Below are positions 1-10,473 of a stretch of 64,000 nt of DNA, one piece after another. Numbering within the stretch: the first letter of the stretch is position 1; each line of letters opens with the position of its first letter. The translations under genes were made by a program, and so were the position numbers. The stretch comes from JAWKUK01 sp964402175 (GTDB taxonomy: Bacteria > Planctomycetota > UBA1135 > GCA-002686595), in the NCBI GenBank assembly GCA_964402175.1, contig CAYOBN010000019.1, positions 1 through 64,000 of the forward strand. Direction: 5' to 3'. Below the pieces are notes generated by a model. It had not been told where the DNA came from, made no database searches, and was given only the letters and a program-made list of their open reading frames with translations.

Positions 1-53
1 GTCGGCTCGGGCGCCGCGCGCCTCGCCGCAAACTCGTACCTGGTACCGTTCGA

Positions 54-1079
54 TCAGCGCCCGCTGTACTGGCGGTTGTAGTACTCCCGGTACGACCCGG
101 AGCGCACCCGCGCCAGCCACGGGTCGTTCGCCAGGTACCACTCGATGGTCATCGGCAGCGCCTGTTCGAACGTGTAACGCGGACGCCAGCCCAGCTCGCG
201 CTCGATCTTCGCGGCGTCGATCGCGTAGCGGCGGTCGTGGCCCGGGCGGTCCTTCACGTACGTGATCAGCTCCTCGCCCTTGCCCAGGGCCGCGAGGATG
301 CGGCGGACGATCTGGATGTTCGGGTACTCGTTGTGGCCGCCGATGTTGTAGACCTCGCCCGCCTGGCCGCGCTCTTGGACCGCGAGGATCGCCTCGCAGT
401 GGTCGCGGACGTACAGCCAGTCACGGACCTGCATCCCGTCGCCGTACACCGGCAGCGCGCGCCCTTCGCGGGCGTTGGCAATCATCAGCGGGATCAGCTT
501 CTCGGGGAACTGGTACGGGCCGTAGTTGTTGGAGCAGCGCGTGATCAGCGCCGGGAACCCGTGGGTGTGGTGCGCCGCGCGCACCAGCATGTCGCTGCCG
601 GCTTTGCTGGCCGAGTAGGGCGAGTTCGGCGCGAGAGGGGTCTCCTCCGTGAAGAACCCGGTCGCCCCGAGCGAGCCGTAGACCTCGTCGGTCGAGACGT
701 GCACGAAGCGCTGCACGCCGCGGGCGCGGGCCACGTCGAGCAGGACCTGGGTCCCGATCACGTTGGCCTGGACGAACGGCAAGCCGCTCTGGATCGAGCG
801 ATCGACGTGGCTCTCCGCCGCGAAGTGGATCACGTCGCTGACCCCCGAGGCGCCCGCTGCGTCGAAGGCCCGCTCAACCTCCGCTTGGACGGCGACGTCC
901 CCCTGGATGAACGTGTACCCCGGGTGCCCCTCGATGTCCGTCAGGTTTTCGAGGTTGCCCGCGTACGTGAGCTTGTCCAGGTTGACGATGCGCCAATCCG
1001 GCCGCAGCTCGACGAGCATCCGTACGAAGTTGCTACCGATGAAGCCGGCGCCGCCGGTGACGAGGACGGTGCGTGTCAT
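54..1079 (-). CDS. rfbB: dTDP-glucose 4,6-dehydratase
   Basis: Converts dTDP-glucose to dTDP-4-keto-6-deoxyglucose, the second step of dTDP-L-rhamnose synthesis in the cytoplasm. It is an extended SDR of 341 residues, normal for the family. Visible motifs are the NAD-binding GGAGFIGSN at residues 8-16, the catalytic TDEVYG stretch and the YSASK Tyr/Lys pair. The reading frame stays open far upstream, but the ATG at 1079 lies just before the Rossmann motif and overlaps the rfbD stop by four bases (ATGA), so it is the start. It is the last gene of a minus-strand sugar cluster. The next 53 bases to the window edge show no gene. Family assignment is very safe. Confidence 0.96.
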   Translation of the reverse strand: MTRTVLVTGGAGFIGSNFVRMLVELRPDWRIVNLDKLTYAGNLENLTDIEGHPGYTFIQGDVAVQAEVERAFDAAGASGVSDVIHFAAESHVDRSIQSGLPFVQANVIGTQVLLDVARARGVQRFVHVSTDEVYGSLGATGFFTEETPLAPNSPYSASKAGSDMLVRAAHHTHGFPALITRCSNNYGPYQFPEKLIPLMIANAREGRALPVYGDGMQVRDWLYVRDHCEAILAVQERGQAGEVYNIGGHNEYPNIQIVRRILAALGKGEELITYVKDRPGHDRRYAIDAAKIERELGWRPRYTFEQALPMTIEWYLANDPWLARVRSGSYREYYNRQYSGR

Positions 1080-1993
1080 TCTTCCGTTTCGCTGCCGAGG
1101 TAGGTCTGCAGGGCCTCGCGCCAGGGCGCGAGGGGGCGGCCGCGCAGGGCCGCGAGCTTCGAACAATCGAGGACGCTGTAGGCGGGGCGCTGCGCGGGGC
1201 GCGGGAACTCCGCGGTCGAGCACGGGTCGACCGTGACCCCCTGCACCCCCGCCGCGGCGAGGGTCGCGACCGCGAGGTCGTACCACGAACACTCGCCCTC
1301 GCAGGCGGCGTGCCACACCCCCGGAGCTCCGCGCAAGAGGACGTCCCACAGCGCGGGCGCGAGCTCGAGCGAAGAGGTCGGCGAGCCCACCTGGTCCGCG
1401 ACGACCTTCAGGCGGTCGCGCTCCTTGGCGAGCTGCAGCATCGTGTGCGGGAAGTGCCGCCCGCGCGGCCCGTACAGCCACTGCGTGCGGACGATCGAGG
1501 TGCCCTCCGGGTGGGCCGCGAGCGCTTGGCGCTCGCCGTCGAGCTTCGTCGCGCCGTAGACGGACAGCGGGCTGACAAGATCGTCCTCGCGGTACGGGCG
1601 CCGCCCACGGCCGTCGAACACGAAGTCCGTCGAGACGACGACGAGCGGGATCCCAGCCTCGCGGCAGCGCCGCGCGAGCACGCCGCAGGCATCGCCGTTG
1701 ACCCGCTGGGCGACGGCGGGCTCCTCCTCCGCGCGGTCGACGGCGGTGTAAGCCGCGCAGTGCACGACCCCCGCCACCGGTCCGTGCTCTTCGAAGAGCG
1801 CGGCGACCTGGGCGGCATCGGCGAGGTCGACCCCCGGGGCGTCGACGCCCGGGGCCGCGCGCAGGTCGGTGCCGACCGTGGTCAGCTCCTCGGGGGCCGC
1901 CAGGATCACCTGGCTGCCGAGCATGCCTGCGGCGCCGGTGATGAGGACTCGCCCCCCACGGGGGATCCGTTGCTCTACTGCTCGTTCGGACAC
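1076..1993 (-). CDS. rfbD: dTDP-4-dehydrorhamnose reductase
   Basis: Performs the last step of dTDP-L-rhamnose synthesis, the NAD(P)H-dependent reduction of dTDP-4-keto-rhamnose. The 305-residue protein carries GAAGMLGSQ near residue 20, the STDFVFDG signature and the YGATK active-site pair, all typical of RmlD. It overlaps rfbB by ATGA, so the two are translationally coupled. The gap to rfbA upstream is 78 bases. No rmlC (3,5-epimerase) is present in the window, so the pathway is incomplete here; it may lie beyond base 1 or elsewhere. Confidence 0.94.
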   Translation of the reverse strand: MSERAVEQRIPRGGRVLITGAAGMLGSQVILAAPEELTTVGTDLRAAPGVDAPGVDLADAAQVAALFEEHGPVAGVVHCAAYTAVDRAEEEPAVAQRVNGDACGVLARRCREAGIPLVVVSTDFVFDGRGRRPYREDDLVSPLSVYGATKLDGERQALAAHPEGTSIVRTQWLYGPRGRHFPHTMLQLAKERDRLKVVADQVGSPTSSLELAPALWDVLLRGAPGVWHAACEGECSWYDLAVATLAAAGVQGVTVDPCSTAEFPRPAQRPAYSVLDCSKLAALRGRPLAPWREALQTYLGSETEE

Positions 1994-2071
1994 GGGCGGT
2001 GCTGGGTTCGGGAAGGGAACGCCGCGCGGCCATACGGGCCGCTGCGGCGCGTCAAATGCGCCGCCGGCGGC

Positions 2072-2803
2072 TCAGTCGAGTTTGTTCGCGCCGCCTTCGG
2101 CGACGAGCTTGGCGGCCTGGTGCAGGGACTCGAACGTCCCGGCGTCCGTCCACCACCCGTTCAACTTCTCGAACGTCATCGAGCCGTCTTTGATGTACCA
2201 GTTGTTGACGTCCGTGATCTCGAGCTCGCCGCGGTCCGACGGCACGAGCGTCTTGATGATGTCCCACACGCGTCCGTCGTACATGTAGATGCCGATCACC
2301 GCGAGGTTCGTCTCGGGCTGCTTCGGCTTCTCGACGATCTTCACGACGCTGTTCCCCTCGAGGGTCGCGACGCCGAAGCGCTGCGGGTCGTGGACCTCCT
2401 TCAGGAGGATCTTCGCGCCGCGCCCCTGGGCACGGAAGTCGGCGACGGCCTTGCGGATGTTGTTCTCGATGAGGTTGTCGCCGAGCACGACCGCCACCGA
2501 CTCCCCCTTCGCCCAGTGCTCCGCGAGCCCGAGCGCCTCCGCGATGCCGCCCTCACCCTCTTGGTAAGTGTAGTTGAGGTGCTTCAGGCCGAAGTCGCGA
2601 CCGTTGCCGAGCAGCGAGAGGAAGTCCCCGGACTTGCGTCCGCCGGTGACGATCATGATGTCGTCGATGCCAGCGTTCACGAGCGTCTGGATCGGGTAGT
2701 AGATCATCGGCCGGTCGTAGACCGGCAGCAGGTGCTTGTTCGTGATCTTGGTCAGCGGGAAGAGCCGCGTGCCGAGCCCGCCGGCGAGGATGACACCCTT
2801 CAT
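2072..2803 (-). CDS. rfbA: Glucose-1-phosphate thymidylyltransferase (short form)
   Basis: Activates glucose-1-phosphate with dTTP to give dTDP-glucose, the first step of dTDP-rhamnose synthesis. The protein begins MKGVILAGGLGTRLFP, the nucleotide-binding signature of sugar nucleotidyltransferases, and has the VVLGDN metal-binding segment and the VEKP motif. The ATG at 2803 is chosen because the signature starts at residue 1; the open frame upstream codes for an Arg/Pro-rich stretch with no homology. At 243 residues it is about 50 shorter than classical RmlA and lacks the usual C-terminal helical extension. This shorter form occurs in many bacteria, so substrate specificity is slightly less certain, although rfbB and rfbD next door support it. 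Confidence 0.9.
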   Translation of the reverse strand: MKGVILAGGLGTRLFPLTKITNKHLLPVYDRPMIYYPIQTLVNAGIDDIMIVTGGRKSGDFLSLLGNGRDFGLKHLNYTYQEGEGGIAEALGLAEHWAKGESVAVVLGDNLIENNIRKAVADFRAQGRGAKILLKEVHDPQRFGVATLEGNSVVKIVEKPKQPETNLAVIGIYMYDGRVWDIIKTLVPSDRGELEITDVNNWYIKDGSMTFEKLNGWWTDAGTFESLHQAAKLVAEGGANKLD

Positions 2804-2922
2804 GGGGAACGTGTGGCGCAGAGGTGGGGAGGAGGAGAGGCCGAGGACGATACCCGATCGGGGGCGCTGGTGGGCGATCCGAGGGTCGGGGGCTCCCGGC
2901 GCGGGACGCCCCCTGGCCCGGC

Positions 2923-3882
2923 TCAGGACAGGGGCATCCCGTGCCGTGCACGGAACCATGCGACGAACTTCACGAGCCCCTCACGGAGGGGCGTCGACGG
3001 CTGGTACCCGAGCTTCGCACGGGCCTTGGAGACGTCGGCGTAGGTGACGAGGACATCCCCCGGCTGCATCGGCCGGCGGTCCAGCTTCGGTTCGACCCCG
3101 CAGGCCGCGCCGATCAACTCGACGAGCTCCGCGAGCGAGGTCGTGTCGGACTCCCCGAGGTTGTAGAGCTCGAAGCCCTCGCAGCGGTCGAGCGCCCGCA
3201 CCACGCCGTCGACGATGTCGTCGATGTAGGTGTAGTCGCGGCGCGTGGAGCCGTCGCCGAAGAACGGCAGCGGCCGGCCCGCGAAGGTCAGCTCGACGAA
3301 CTTGTGGATCGCCATCTCGGGCCGCTGGCGCGGTCCGTAGACCGTGAAGAACCGCAGCCCCGCCATCGGGATCCCGAACAGGTGGTGGTGCGTGTACGCG
3401 AGCAGCTCGCTCGCGCGCTTCGTCGCGGCGTACGGAGAGACCGGGCACGTGACCTCGTGGTCCTCGCGGAACGGCACGACCGTGTTGCCGCCGTAGACGC
3501 TCGAGGACGACGCGAACACGAAGCGCGTCTTCGGCGCCTTGCGGATCGCCTCCAGCAGCACCATCGTGCCGCGCAGATTGACGTCCTGGTACAGCAGCGG
3601 ATCGTCGAGCGACGGGCGCACACCCGCCATCGCCGCCAGATGGATGACTCCATCGAACGGCCGTTCGAAGAGGCGCTTGATGAGCGCTTCGTCCCGGATG
3701 TCGCCTTCGACGAGCTCGAAGGAGCCGCGCTGCGCGACCTCTTCCAGGTTGCCGCGCTTGATCGCCGGGTCGTAGAAGGTGTTGAAGTTGTCGAGGATCA
3801 CGACCTCGTCGCCGCGCGCCAACAGCGCCTCGACGACGTGCGAGCCGATGAAACCCGCGCCTCCGGTGACGAGTACCCTCAT
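2923..3882 (-). CDS. NAD-dependent epimerase, UDP-glucuronate 4-epimerase-like
   Basis: Extended SDR sugar-nucleotide enzyme of 319 residues. It has GGAGFIGSH at residues 7-15, the LDNFN stretch after the second beta strand, ASSSSVYG and the YAATK catalytic pair. The sequence around these (HLAAMAGVRPS, RFFTVYGPRQRPEMA) resembles UDP-glucuronate 4-epimerases, which make UDP-galacturonate. The substrate is inferred; another UDP-hexose epimerase is possible. It lies 119 bases upstream of rfbA and 37 bases downstream of glmS on the same strand. A UDP-glucuronate decarboxylase two genes away uses the same precursor, which fits a UDP-uronic-acid role. Confidence 0.85.
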   Translation of the reverse strand: MRVLVTGGAGFIGSHVVEALLARGDEVVILDNFNTFYDPAIKRGNLEEVAQRGSFELVEGDIRDEALIKRLFERPFDGVIHLAAMAGVRPSLDDPLLYQDVNLRGTMVLLEAIRKAPKTRFVFASSSSVYGGNTVVPFREDHEVTCPVSPYAATKRASELLAYTHHHLFGIPMAGLRFFTVYGPRQRPEMAIHKFVELTFAGRPLPFFGDGSTRRDYTYIDDIVDGVVRALDRCEGFELYNLGESDTTSLAELVELIGAACGVEPKLDRRPMQPGDVLVTYADVSKARAKLGYQPSTPLREGLVKFVAWFRARHGMPLS

Positions 3883-3919
3883 GCCGTGCGTCCTCCGCGC
3901 TCGCGTAACGCCTGCCCCA

Positions 3920-5764
3920 TCACTCGACCGTCACGCTCTTGGCGAGGTTGCGGGGTTTGTCGATGTCACAGCCGCGGATCTCCGCGATGTGGTACGAGAT
4001 GAGCTGCAGCGGGATGACATTGAGGATCGGCGAGAGCCACTCGCTGGTCTCCGGCACGTGCACGCACGCATCGGCGATCGCGTGACTGCCCGAGTCCGAG
4101 CCGATGCTGACCGTCACACCGCCGCGCGCTTTGACCTGTTCGATGTTCGCGCGCGTCTTGTCCGCGACCCGGCCCGCCGAGTTGATGACGAGGATCGTCA
4201 TGCCCGGATCGATCAGCGCGATCGGGCCGTGTTTCATCTCGCCGGCGGCGTACCCCTCGGCGTGCACGTACGCGATCTCCTTGAGCTTCAGCGCGCCTTC
4301 GAGCGCCACGGGGAAGTTCACACCGCGGCCCAGGAACAAGAACCCGCGCGACGCGGCGTGCAGCTCGGCGATGCGGCGCGCTTCGGCCACCGCCTTGGAG
4401 GTGAGGAGCGCGTCGACCTTCGGGCGCAGGAGGCGCAGCTCTTCGAGCAACTGGCGCGCGCGGTGCGCGGGCATCACCCCGCGGCCGCGGCCGAGGCGGA
4501 TCGCCAGCAGCGTCGCCGCAGCCACTTGCGCGGTGAACGCCTTGGTGCTGGCGACGCCGATCTCCGGGCCCGCGTGGGTCAGGATGGACGCGTCGGACTC
4601 GCGCACTTGGCTGGAGCCGCCGACATTGCAGATGCAGGCGACCTTGGCGCCCAGCTCGCGCGCAAGGCGCGTCGCTGCCAACGTGTCCGCGGTCTCACCG
4701 GACTGCGAGATGGCGAGCGCCAGCGTACCCGGTACGAGGCGCGGGTCGCGGTAGCGGAACTCGCTCGCGAAGTCGACGTCGACGGGGATCCCCGCCAAGC
4801 CCTCGATCAGGTAACGCGCGATCATCCCCGCGTGCAGCGCAGTGCCGCAGCCGAGCACTTGGATGCGCTCGATGCCGCGGACGAACGCGTCGTCGAAGGC
4901 GCCGCCTTCGAAGCGCACGTCGGCGCCCTGGATGTCGATGCGATCGAAGGTGGTCCGCGCGAGCACGTCGGGCTGCTCGTGGATCTCCTTCAGCATGTAG
5001 TGCGGGAAGCCGCCTTTGCCGGAGTCCTCGGCCCCCCACTCGACGTGGCGCGCTTTGCGCTCGATCGGGCGCCCTTCGAAGCTGGACACGGCGAGCTCGC
5101 CGGGCGTCAGCACCGCGACGTCGCCGTCCTCGAGGAAGACGACCTCTTTCGTGTACGGCACGACGCCGAGCACATCGGAGGACAGATACGCCCCTTCCGG
5201 GGTCACCCCGCACACGAGCGGCGGGCCCTTGCGCGCGGCGACGAGCCGCGGCTGGCCCTCGTCGAGCGCCAGCACTGCGATCGCGTAGTAGCCCTTCACG
5301 CGGCCGAGCGCCTTGCGCACCGCCGCGACGAGGTCGCCGCCCTCGCGCCAATACTTGTCGATCAGCCGCGCACCGACTTCGGTGTCGGTCTCCGAAGAGA
5401 ACCGCTCGCCCGCGGCGATCAGCTCGTCCTTGAGCTCCGAGTGGTTCTCGAAGATCCCGTTGTGGACGAGCGCCATCCGCCCGCTACCGCCGACGTGCGG
5501 GTGCGAGTTGGCATCGGAGGGTTCGCCGTGGGTCGCCCAGCGTGTGTGCCCGATGCCCGCGCGCGCAGCGTCGAGCTGGCCGTCACCCAGCGCCTCTTCG
5601 AGGTTGCCGAGCCGCCCCTTGCGCTTGCGCACGCGCACCCCGTCCGCGTCGAGCACCGCGACCCCCGCGCTGTCGTAGCCGCGGTACTCGAGCAGTCGAA
5701 GCCCCTCCACGAGGCCTCGGGTCACGGCCAGTTCGGTCGAGATGGCGCCAACGATTCCACACAT
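3920..5764 (-). CDS. glmS: Glutamine-fructose-6-phosphate aminotransferase (isomerizing)
   Basis: Makes glucosamine-6-phosphate from fructose-6-phosphate and glutamine, the entry to UDP-GlcNAc for peptidoglycan and surface glycans. The 614-residue length is standard. The N-terminal Cys after Met (MCGIVGA) is the glutaminase nucleophile, LEYRGYDSAG and HTRWATHG are class II amidotransferase signatures, and two SIS sugar-isomerase domains follow, with the GCGT and SQSGET loops. The C-terminus KSVTVE matches the family ending. It is placed between two sugar-nucleotide SDR genes with gaps of 37 and 39 bases, so probably in one transcript. No ribozyme-like leader can be recognised in the 39 bases upstream. 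Confidence 0.97.
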   Translation of the reverse strand: MCGIVGAISTELAVTRGLVEGLRLLEYRGYDSAGVAVLDADGVRVRKRKGRLGNLEEALGDGQLDAARAGIGHTRWATHGEPSDANSHPHVGGSGRMALVHNGIFENHSELKDELIAAGERFSSETDTEVGARLIDKYWREGGDLVAAVRKALGRVKGYYAIAVLALDEGQPRLVAARKGPPLVCGVTPEGAYLSSDVLGVVPYTKEVVFLEDGDVAVLTPGELAVSSFEGRPIERKARHVEWGAEDSGKGGFPHYMLKEIHEQPDVLARTTFDRIDIQGADVRFEGGAFDDAFVRGIERIQVLGCGTALHAGMIARYLIEGLAGIPVDVDFASEFRYRDPRLVPGTLALAISQSGETADTLAATRLARELGAKVACICNVGGSSQVRESDASILTHAGPEIGVASTKAFTAQVAAATLLAIRLGRGRGVMPAHRARQLLEELRLLRPKVDALLTSKAVAEARRIAELHAASRGFLFLGRGVNFPVALEGALKLKEIAYVHAEGYAAGEMKHGPIALIDPGMTILVINSAGRVADKTRANIEQVKARGGVTVSIGSDSGSHAIADACVHVPETSEWLSPILNVIPLQLISYHIAEIRGCDIDKPRNLAKSVTVE

Positions 5765-5803
5765 TGGGTCGGTCCGAGCGGGGCTCGGCGGTTACGGATT
5801 GGG

Positions 5804-6774
<971 letters not shown>

Positions 6775-6778
<4 letters not shown>

Positions 6779-7659
6779 TTCTCCGCGCCTTGGGCCGCGC
6801 CGCGCGGCGCTCGCCCGAGACCTTTCAGCGTCACTTCGTCGCCCTCGTTCAAGCGCAGGACGAGGCCGTGCGCGAGGATCTCGTGGGGTCCGGTCGCGCG
6901 CAGGCGCGCGCCGTCCTCGGCCGCCATCACCTCGACCTCACCGCGGAACTCCAGCGGCGCATCGTCGGTCGGCAGCATCCGGAAGCCCGGGTCGCGCTGG
7001 AACGGCGCGGTCCCGCTGGGCGGCAGGGCGAGGTCGACGACCTCGCCGGGCGCCAGGTCGAAGAGCTCGTCGCGGTAGGCCACGCGGCCGAGGGCGAGCG
7101 AGCGATTGCGCAGCCGGATCACGTCATCGGCGACGCGCTCGACGACGAACGGGCCCGTCTCGGTCGCGAGCCGCGCCCCGCCGGGCAGCTCGAACTGCGC
7201 GAGCTGGTTGAAGCCGCTCGCGGACAGCGAAGCGAGGGTCACGTCGCGCAGGCGGAAGTGCGGCTCCCGCCGGCTCTCCGACCCGATCACACCGACGCAC
7301 GGCCCCGAGAGCTCGACGCGCGCGCCGCCTGCCAGGAGGACCTCGGCCCGGCCGTTGGGCCCGGTGATGACCCACGCGCCCGCGTTCACCCGGGCGCGTT
7401 TGTCGTGGAACTCGAGCGAGCGCGGGGCGCTCGCTCCCACCGCGCGGATCTGGACGAGGTCCGAGTGGCGCACGACGAGCGCCTCCTCGGGCCCCCCCTC
7501 GAAGAGGTCCAGCGTCCCGCGCGGCAGCGGATCGACCGTCGGCTCCAGGATCGTGGGCAGCCGCTGCGTGCGCATCGAGCAACCCGCGGCGAGCGCCAGG
7601 AGGACGGCTGGAAGTGCGGAGAGCCCGCGGCGGGGCGGGTGGGGGTCGAAGGCGGCCAT
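6775..7659 (-). CDS. Lipoprotein with FecR-like domain
   Basis: A 294-residue exported protein of unknown function. Residues 11-27 form a lipoprotein signal ending LALAAGC, with Cys27 as the predicted lipidated residue. The middle part (around residues 80-160) is a beta-rich segment of the FecR type (WVITGPNGRAEVLLAGGARVEL is the kind of repeat that senses or binds at the cell surface). The rest is rich in short beta motifs. It sits between accC (41 bases) and uxs (ATGA overlap). A role in anchoring or sensing an extracellular polymer is possible but only inferred from the neighbouring sugar genes. No FecI-type sigma factor is adjacent. Confidence 0.7.
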
Positions 7660-7700
7660 GGGCTTCGTCGGGGGCTCTCCAGCGGGGCGGCGGCGACGGT

Positions 7701-9080
7701 TCAGACCGCCTCGGCGTCGCGCTGGCGCGAAGCCGCGGTCTGGGCCAGGTAGCGCTCCAGGAAACCGGTGTCGTGCCGGCCCGTGCGGAACTCCTGGACG
7801 TCGAGCACCTCCCGCAGGAGCGGGATCGTGGTCTTCGGCCCCTCCACGACGAACTCATCCAGCGCGCGCTTCATCGAGGCGATCGCCTCTTCGCGCGTCG
7901 GACGGTGCACCAGGAGCTTGCCGATCATCGAGTCATAGTTCGACGGAATCCGGTAACCACTGAAGCAGTGGCTGTCGACGCGCACCCCGGGCCCGCCCGG
8001 CGGCACGAAGAGCTCGACCTTGCCCGGCGAGGGCTGGAAGCCGAGCGCGGGGTCCTCCGCGTTGATGCGGCACTCGATCGCGTGGCCGCGCCACTGGATG
8101 TCCTTCTGGCGCAGCTCGAGCTTCTCCCCCGCCGCGACGCGGAGTTGCTGCTGGATCAGGTCGATGCCGGTCACGAGCTCGGTGACGGGGTGCTCGACCT
8201 GGATCCGCGCGTTGACCTCGATGAAGTAGAAGTTGCCCTCCTGGTCGACCAGGAACTCCACCGTGCCCGCGTTGTAGTAGCCCGCGTGTTTGGCGAGGCG
8301 CACCGCGGCGGCGCACATCTTCTCGCGCACCTTCGGGGTCAGGGCCGCCGAAGGCGACTCTTCGATGAGCTTCTGGTGGCGGCGCTGCGTGGAGCAGTCG
8401 CGTTCGCCGAGGTGGATGATGTTCCCGTCGCGGTCGCCGAGGATCTGGACCTCGACGTGGCGCCCGCGCTCGACGAACTTCTCGAGGTACACCGAGTCGT
8501 CACCGAACGCGGCTTTGGCCTCGGCCTGCGCCGCGCGCATCCCTGTGATGAGGCTCGGTTCGTTGCTCGCGACGCGCATCCCGCGACCGCCGCCGCCCGC
8601 GGCGGCTTTGATCATCACGGGGTAACCGATCTCGAGCGCCACGCGCTTCGCGGTGGCCTCGTCGCGTACGGGCCCGTCCGAGCCGGGCACGACGGGCACC
8701 TTGGCCGCGACCGCCATCTCGCGCGCCCGCGACTTGTCGCCGAGCTGCGCGATCGTCTCGGACGCCGGACCGATGAACTCGATCTTGCACGAGCGGCAGA
8801 CCTCGGCGAAGTGCGCGTTCTCCGACAGGAAGCCGTAACCCGGGTGGATCGCCTCGACGTCCGCGATTTCCGCCGCGGAGATGATCGAGGGGATGTCGAG
8901 ATAGCTCTTGGCGCTCTGTGCGGGGCCGATGCAGATCGTCTCGTCGGCCATACGCAGGTGCAGGGCACCTTTGTCGGCTTCGGAGTACACCGCGACGGTT
9001 TCGATGCCGAGCTCGCGGCAGGCGCGGATGACGCGCTGCGCGATCTCGCCCCGGTTCGCGACGAGGATGCGGCGGAACAT
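7701..9080 (-). CDS. accC: Acetyl-CoA carboxylase biotin carboxylase subunit
   Basis: ATP-grasp enzyme that carboxylates the biotin of AccB with bicarbonate, the first half-reaction of acetyl-CoA carboxylase in fatty acid synthesis. The 459-residue length matches stand-alone AccC. The N-terminus FRRILVANRGEIA, the glycine-rich ATP loop AAAGGGGRGMR and the catalytic segment EVNARIQVEHPVTE are all present. It follows accB after four bases, the usual accBC arrangement. The carboxyltransferase genes accA and accD are not in the window. A propionyl-CoA or pyruvate carboxylase role is less likely because of the accB pairing and the lack of fusion domains. Confidence 0.96.
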   Translation of the reverse strand: MFRRILVANRGEIAQRVIRACRELGIETVAVYSEADKGALHLRMADETICIGPAQSAKSYLDIPSIISAAEIADVEAIHPGYGFLSENAHFAEVCRSCKIEFIGPASETIAQLGDKSRAREMAVAAKVPVVPGSDGPVRDEATAKRVALEIGYPVMIKAAAGGGGRGMRVASNEPSLITGMRAAQAEAKAAFGDDSVYLEKFVERGRHVEVQILGDRDGNIIHLGERDCSTQRRHQKLIEESPSAALTPKVREKMCAAAVRLAKHAGYYNAGTVEFLVDQEGNFYFIEVNARIQVEHPVTELVTGIDLIQQQLRVAAGEKLELRQKDIQWRGHAIECRINAEDPALGFQPSPGKVELFVPPGGPGVRVDSHCFSGYRIPSNYDSMIGKLLVHRPTREEAIASMKRALDEFVVEGPKTTIPLLREVLDVQEFRTGRHDTGFLERYLAQTAASRQRDAEAV

Positions 9081-9084
9081 GGGG

Positions 9085-9564
9085 TCAGCGCGTCTTGACG
9101 AGGAAGAGCGGCTGCCCGTACTCGACCGGCTCGCCGTTCTCGACGAGCACTTCGACGATCTCGCCGACGGTCTCGGCTTTGATCTCGTTCATCACCTTCA
9201 TCGCTTCGATGATGCAGACGACCGAGTCGTCGTCGACGCGGGTGCCCACGTCGGCGAAGGCGTCGGCGTCGGGGCGCGGCGAGCGGTAGAACGTGCCGAT
9301 CATCGGCGACGTGATCTCCTCGACGCCCTTCGGGCGGCCGCCGCCGTCGGAGGAGGCGGCGGACACCGGGGCTCCCGCGGCCAGCGCCGGGGCCGGGGCC
9401 ATGGCGCCGCCCGGCATCATGAGGACTTGCGGCGCGCCGGTGCCCGGCGCGGGACCGCGGCGCAGGTGCACGCGCAGGCCAGCCTTCTCGTCCTCGATCT
9501 CGATTTCGTCGACCTCGCCGCGCTCCATGATGCGCACGAGGTTGCGGATGAGCTTCAGGTCCAT
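9085..9564 (-). CDS. accB: Biotin carboxyl carrier protein of acetyl-CoA carboxylase
   Basis: Carries biotin between the biotin carboxylase and carboxyltransferase of acetyl-CoA carboxylase. The 159-residue protein has the family N-terminus (DLKLIRNLVRIME), a flexible Ala/Pro/Gly linker at about residues 38-80 and a C-terminal biotinyl domain with the EAMKVMNEI motif; Lys123 is the biotinylation site. The thumb region TSPMIGTFYRSP identifies it as BCCP and not a lipoyl domain. It is the gene upstream of accC, four bases away. The 111-base gap to moaC may hold its own promoter. Confidence 0.96.
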   Translation of the reverse strand: MDLKLIRNLVRIMERGEVDEIEIEDEKAGLRVHLRRGPAPGTGAPQVLMMPGGAMAPAPALAAGAPVSAASSDGGGRPKGVEEITSPMIGTFYRSPRPDADAFADVGTRVDDDSVVCIIEAMKVMNEIKAETVGEIVEVLVENGEPVEYGQPLFLVKTR

Positions 9565-9675
9565 GTGGAGGTGCGGGTCGGGCGGGCGGGGGATGCGGCC
9601 GCGCCGGAGACCAAAGAGGATAACGGGCGGGGGGCTCAGGATCTCCTCCCCTCGCGTGGATCGCGGGCGGGAAGG

Positions 9676-10212
9676 TCAGTCCGCGCGGGCCCCAGCGCGC
9701 CAGGTGCCGCCCTGGCCGCCCGTCTTCTCGAGCAGCTCGACGCGCTCGATCCGGATCCCCTTCGAGGCGGCTTTGGTCATGTCGTAGAGCGTCAGCGCCG
9801 CGATCGAGGCCCCAGTCATGGCCTCCATCTCGACCCCCGTGCGGCCCTCCGTGCGGGCCTCGCAGCGCACTTCGAGGGTGTCCGGCCCCACCTCGGCGAC
9901 CGTCACGTCGACGTGGTCGAGGCCCAGGGGGTGGCAGAGCGGGATCAGCTCGCCGGTGCGTTTGGCGCCCAGCACCCCGGCGAGGCGCGCCACCTCGACG
10001 ATCGGCCCCTTGGCGCCCGCGCCGGCGAGGAGCCGGGGCAGGAGGCCCTCCGGGAAGACCACGAGGGCGCGTGCGAGGGCGGTGCGGCGGGTGACCGGTT
10101 TGTCCCCGACGTCGACCATGCGCGCGGCGCGGCGGCCGGCGGCGTCTGCCGGGCCGAGGTGGGAGAGGTCCGCGGCGCTGCCCCCCTGGGGCTCCTCGGG
10201 AGATGCGTGCAT
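9676..10212 (-). CDS. moaC: Cyclic pyranopterin monophosphate synthase
   Basis: Works with MoaA in the first stage of molybdenum cofactor synthesis, forming cyclic pyranopterin monophosphate from the MoaA product. The 178-residue protein has the invariant MVDVGDK segment, the PLCHPL motif with its active-site histidine, and the C-terminal YDMTKA Asp/Lys pair. The ATG at 10212 gives a short N-terminal extension before the conserved core; an upstream in-frame ATG at 10335 would add an Arg-rich tail and is not preferred. A molybdopterin oxidoreductase is encoded at 38745-41507, so the cofactor is used in this organism. No other moa or mog genes are nearby. Confidence 0.94.
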   Translation of the reverse strand: MHASPEEPQGGSAADLSHLGPADAAGRRAARMVDVGDKPVTRRTALARALVVFPEGLLPRLLAGAGAKGPIVEVARLAGVLGAKRTGELIPLCHPLGLDHVDVTVAEVGPDTLEVRCEARTEGRTGVEMEAMTGASIAALTLYDMTKAASKGIRIERVELLEKTGGQGGTWRAGARAD

Positions 10213-10473
10213 GCCGCGAGGGTCGCCGCCGGCGGCGCGCGAGGCAAGCCCCGATCGGGGGCGCCGGGCCCCGCCCTGTTCGATTTGGGTGAGCCGCGCG
10301 CTTCCACCCGTGCGGCGCGTATAACCACGTCCCATAGAAGAAGCCGTCTAGCGCCCAGGCCGGGAGAGTTCCGATAGATCCTCCCAGTCCACGGCGCCCC
10401 CACTGGCCCCGCCCCGCGGCAAGGCGCGCGGCGGACCATGGGCCCCTTCGGCCGCACCCCCGGAGCACCCCGC
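10213..10473. other. Divergent intergenic region
   Basis: This 261-base stretch separates moaC (leftward) from the S41 protease gene (rightward), so it should contain promoters for both. It has no convincing open reading frame of its own, and I see no strong inverted repeat or recognisable operator. Confidence 0.5.

Noticed and set aside
26..53. Similarity of CCTGGTACCG near base 40 to the right arm of the 36577-36640 hairpin
   Set aside because: Only about ten bases agree and the left part is cut by the window edge, so a shared repeat family cannot be claimed.
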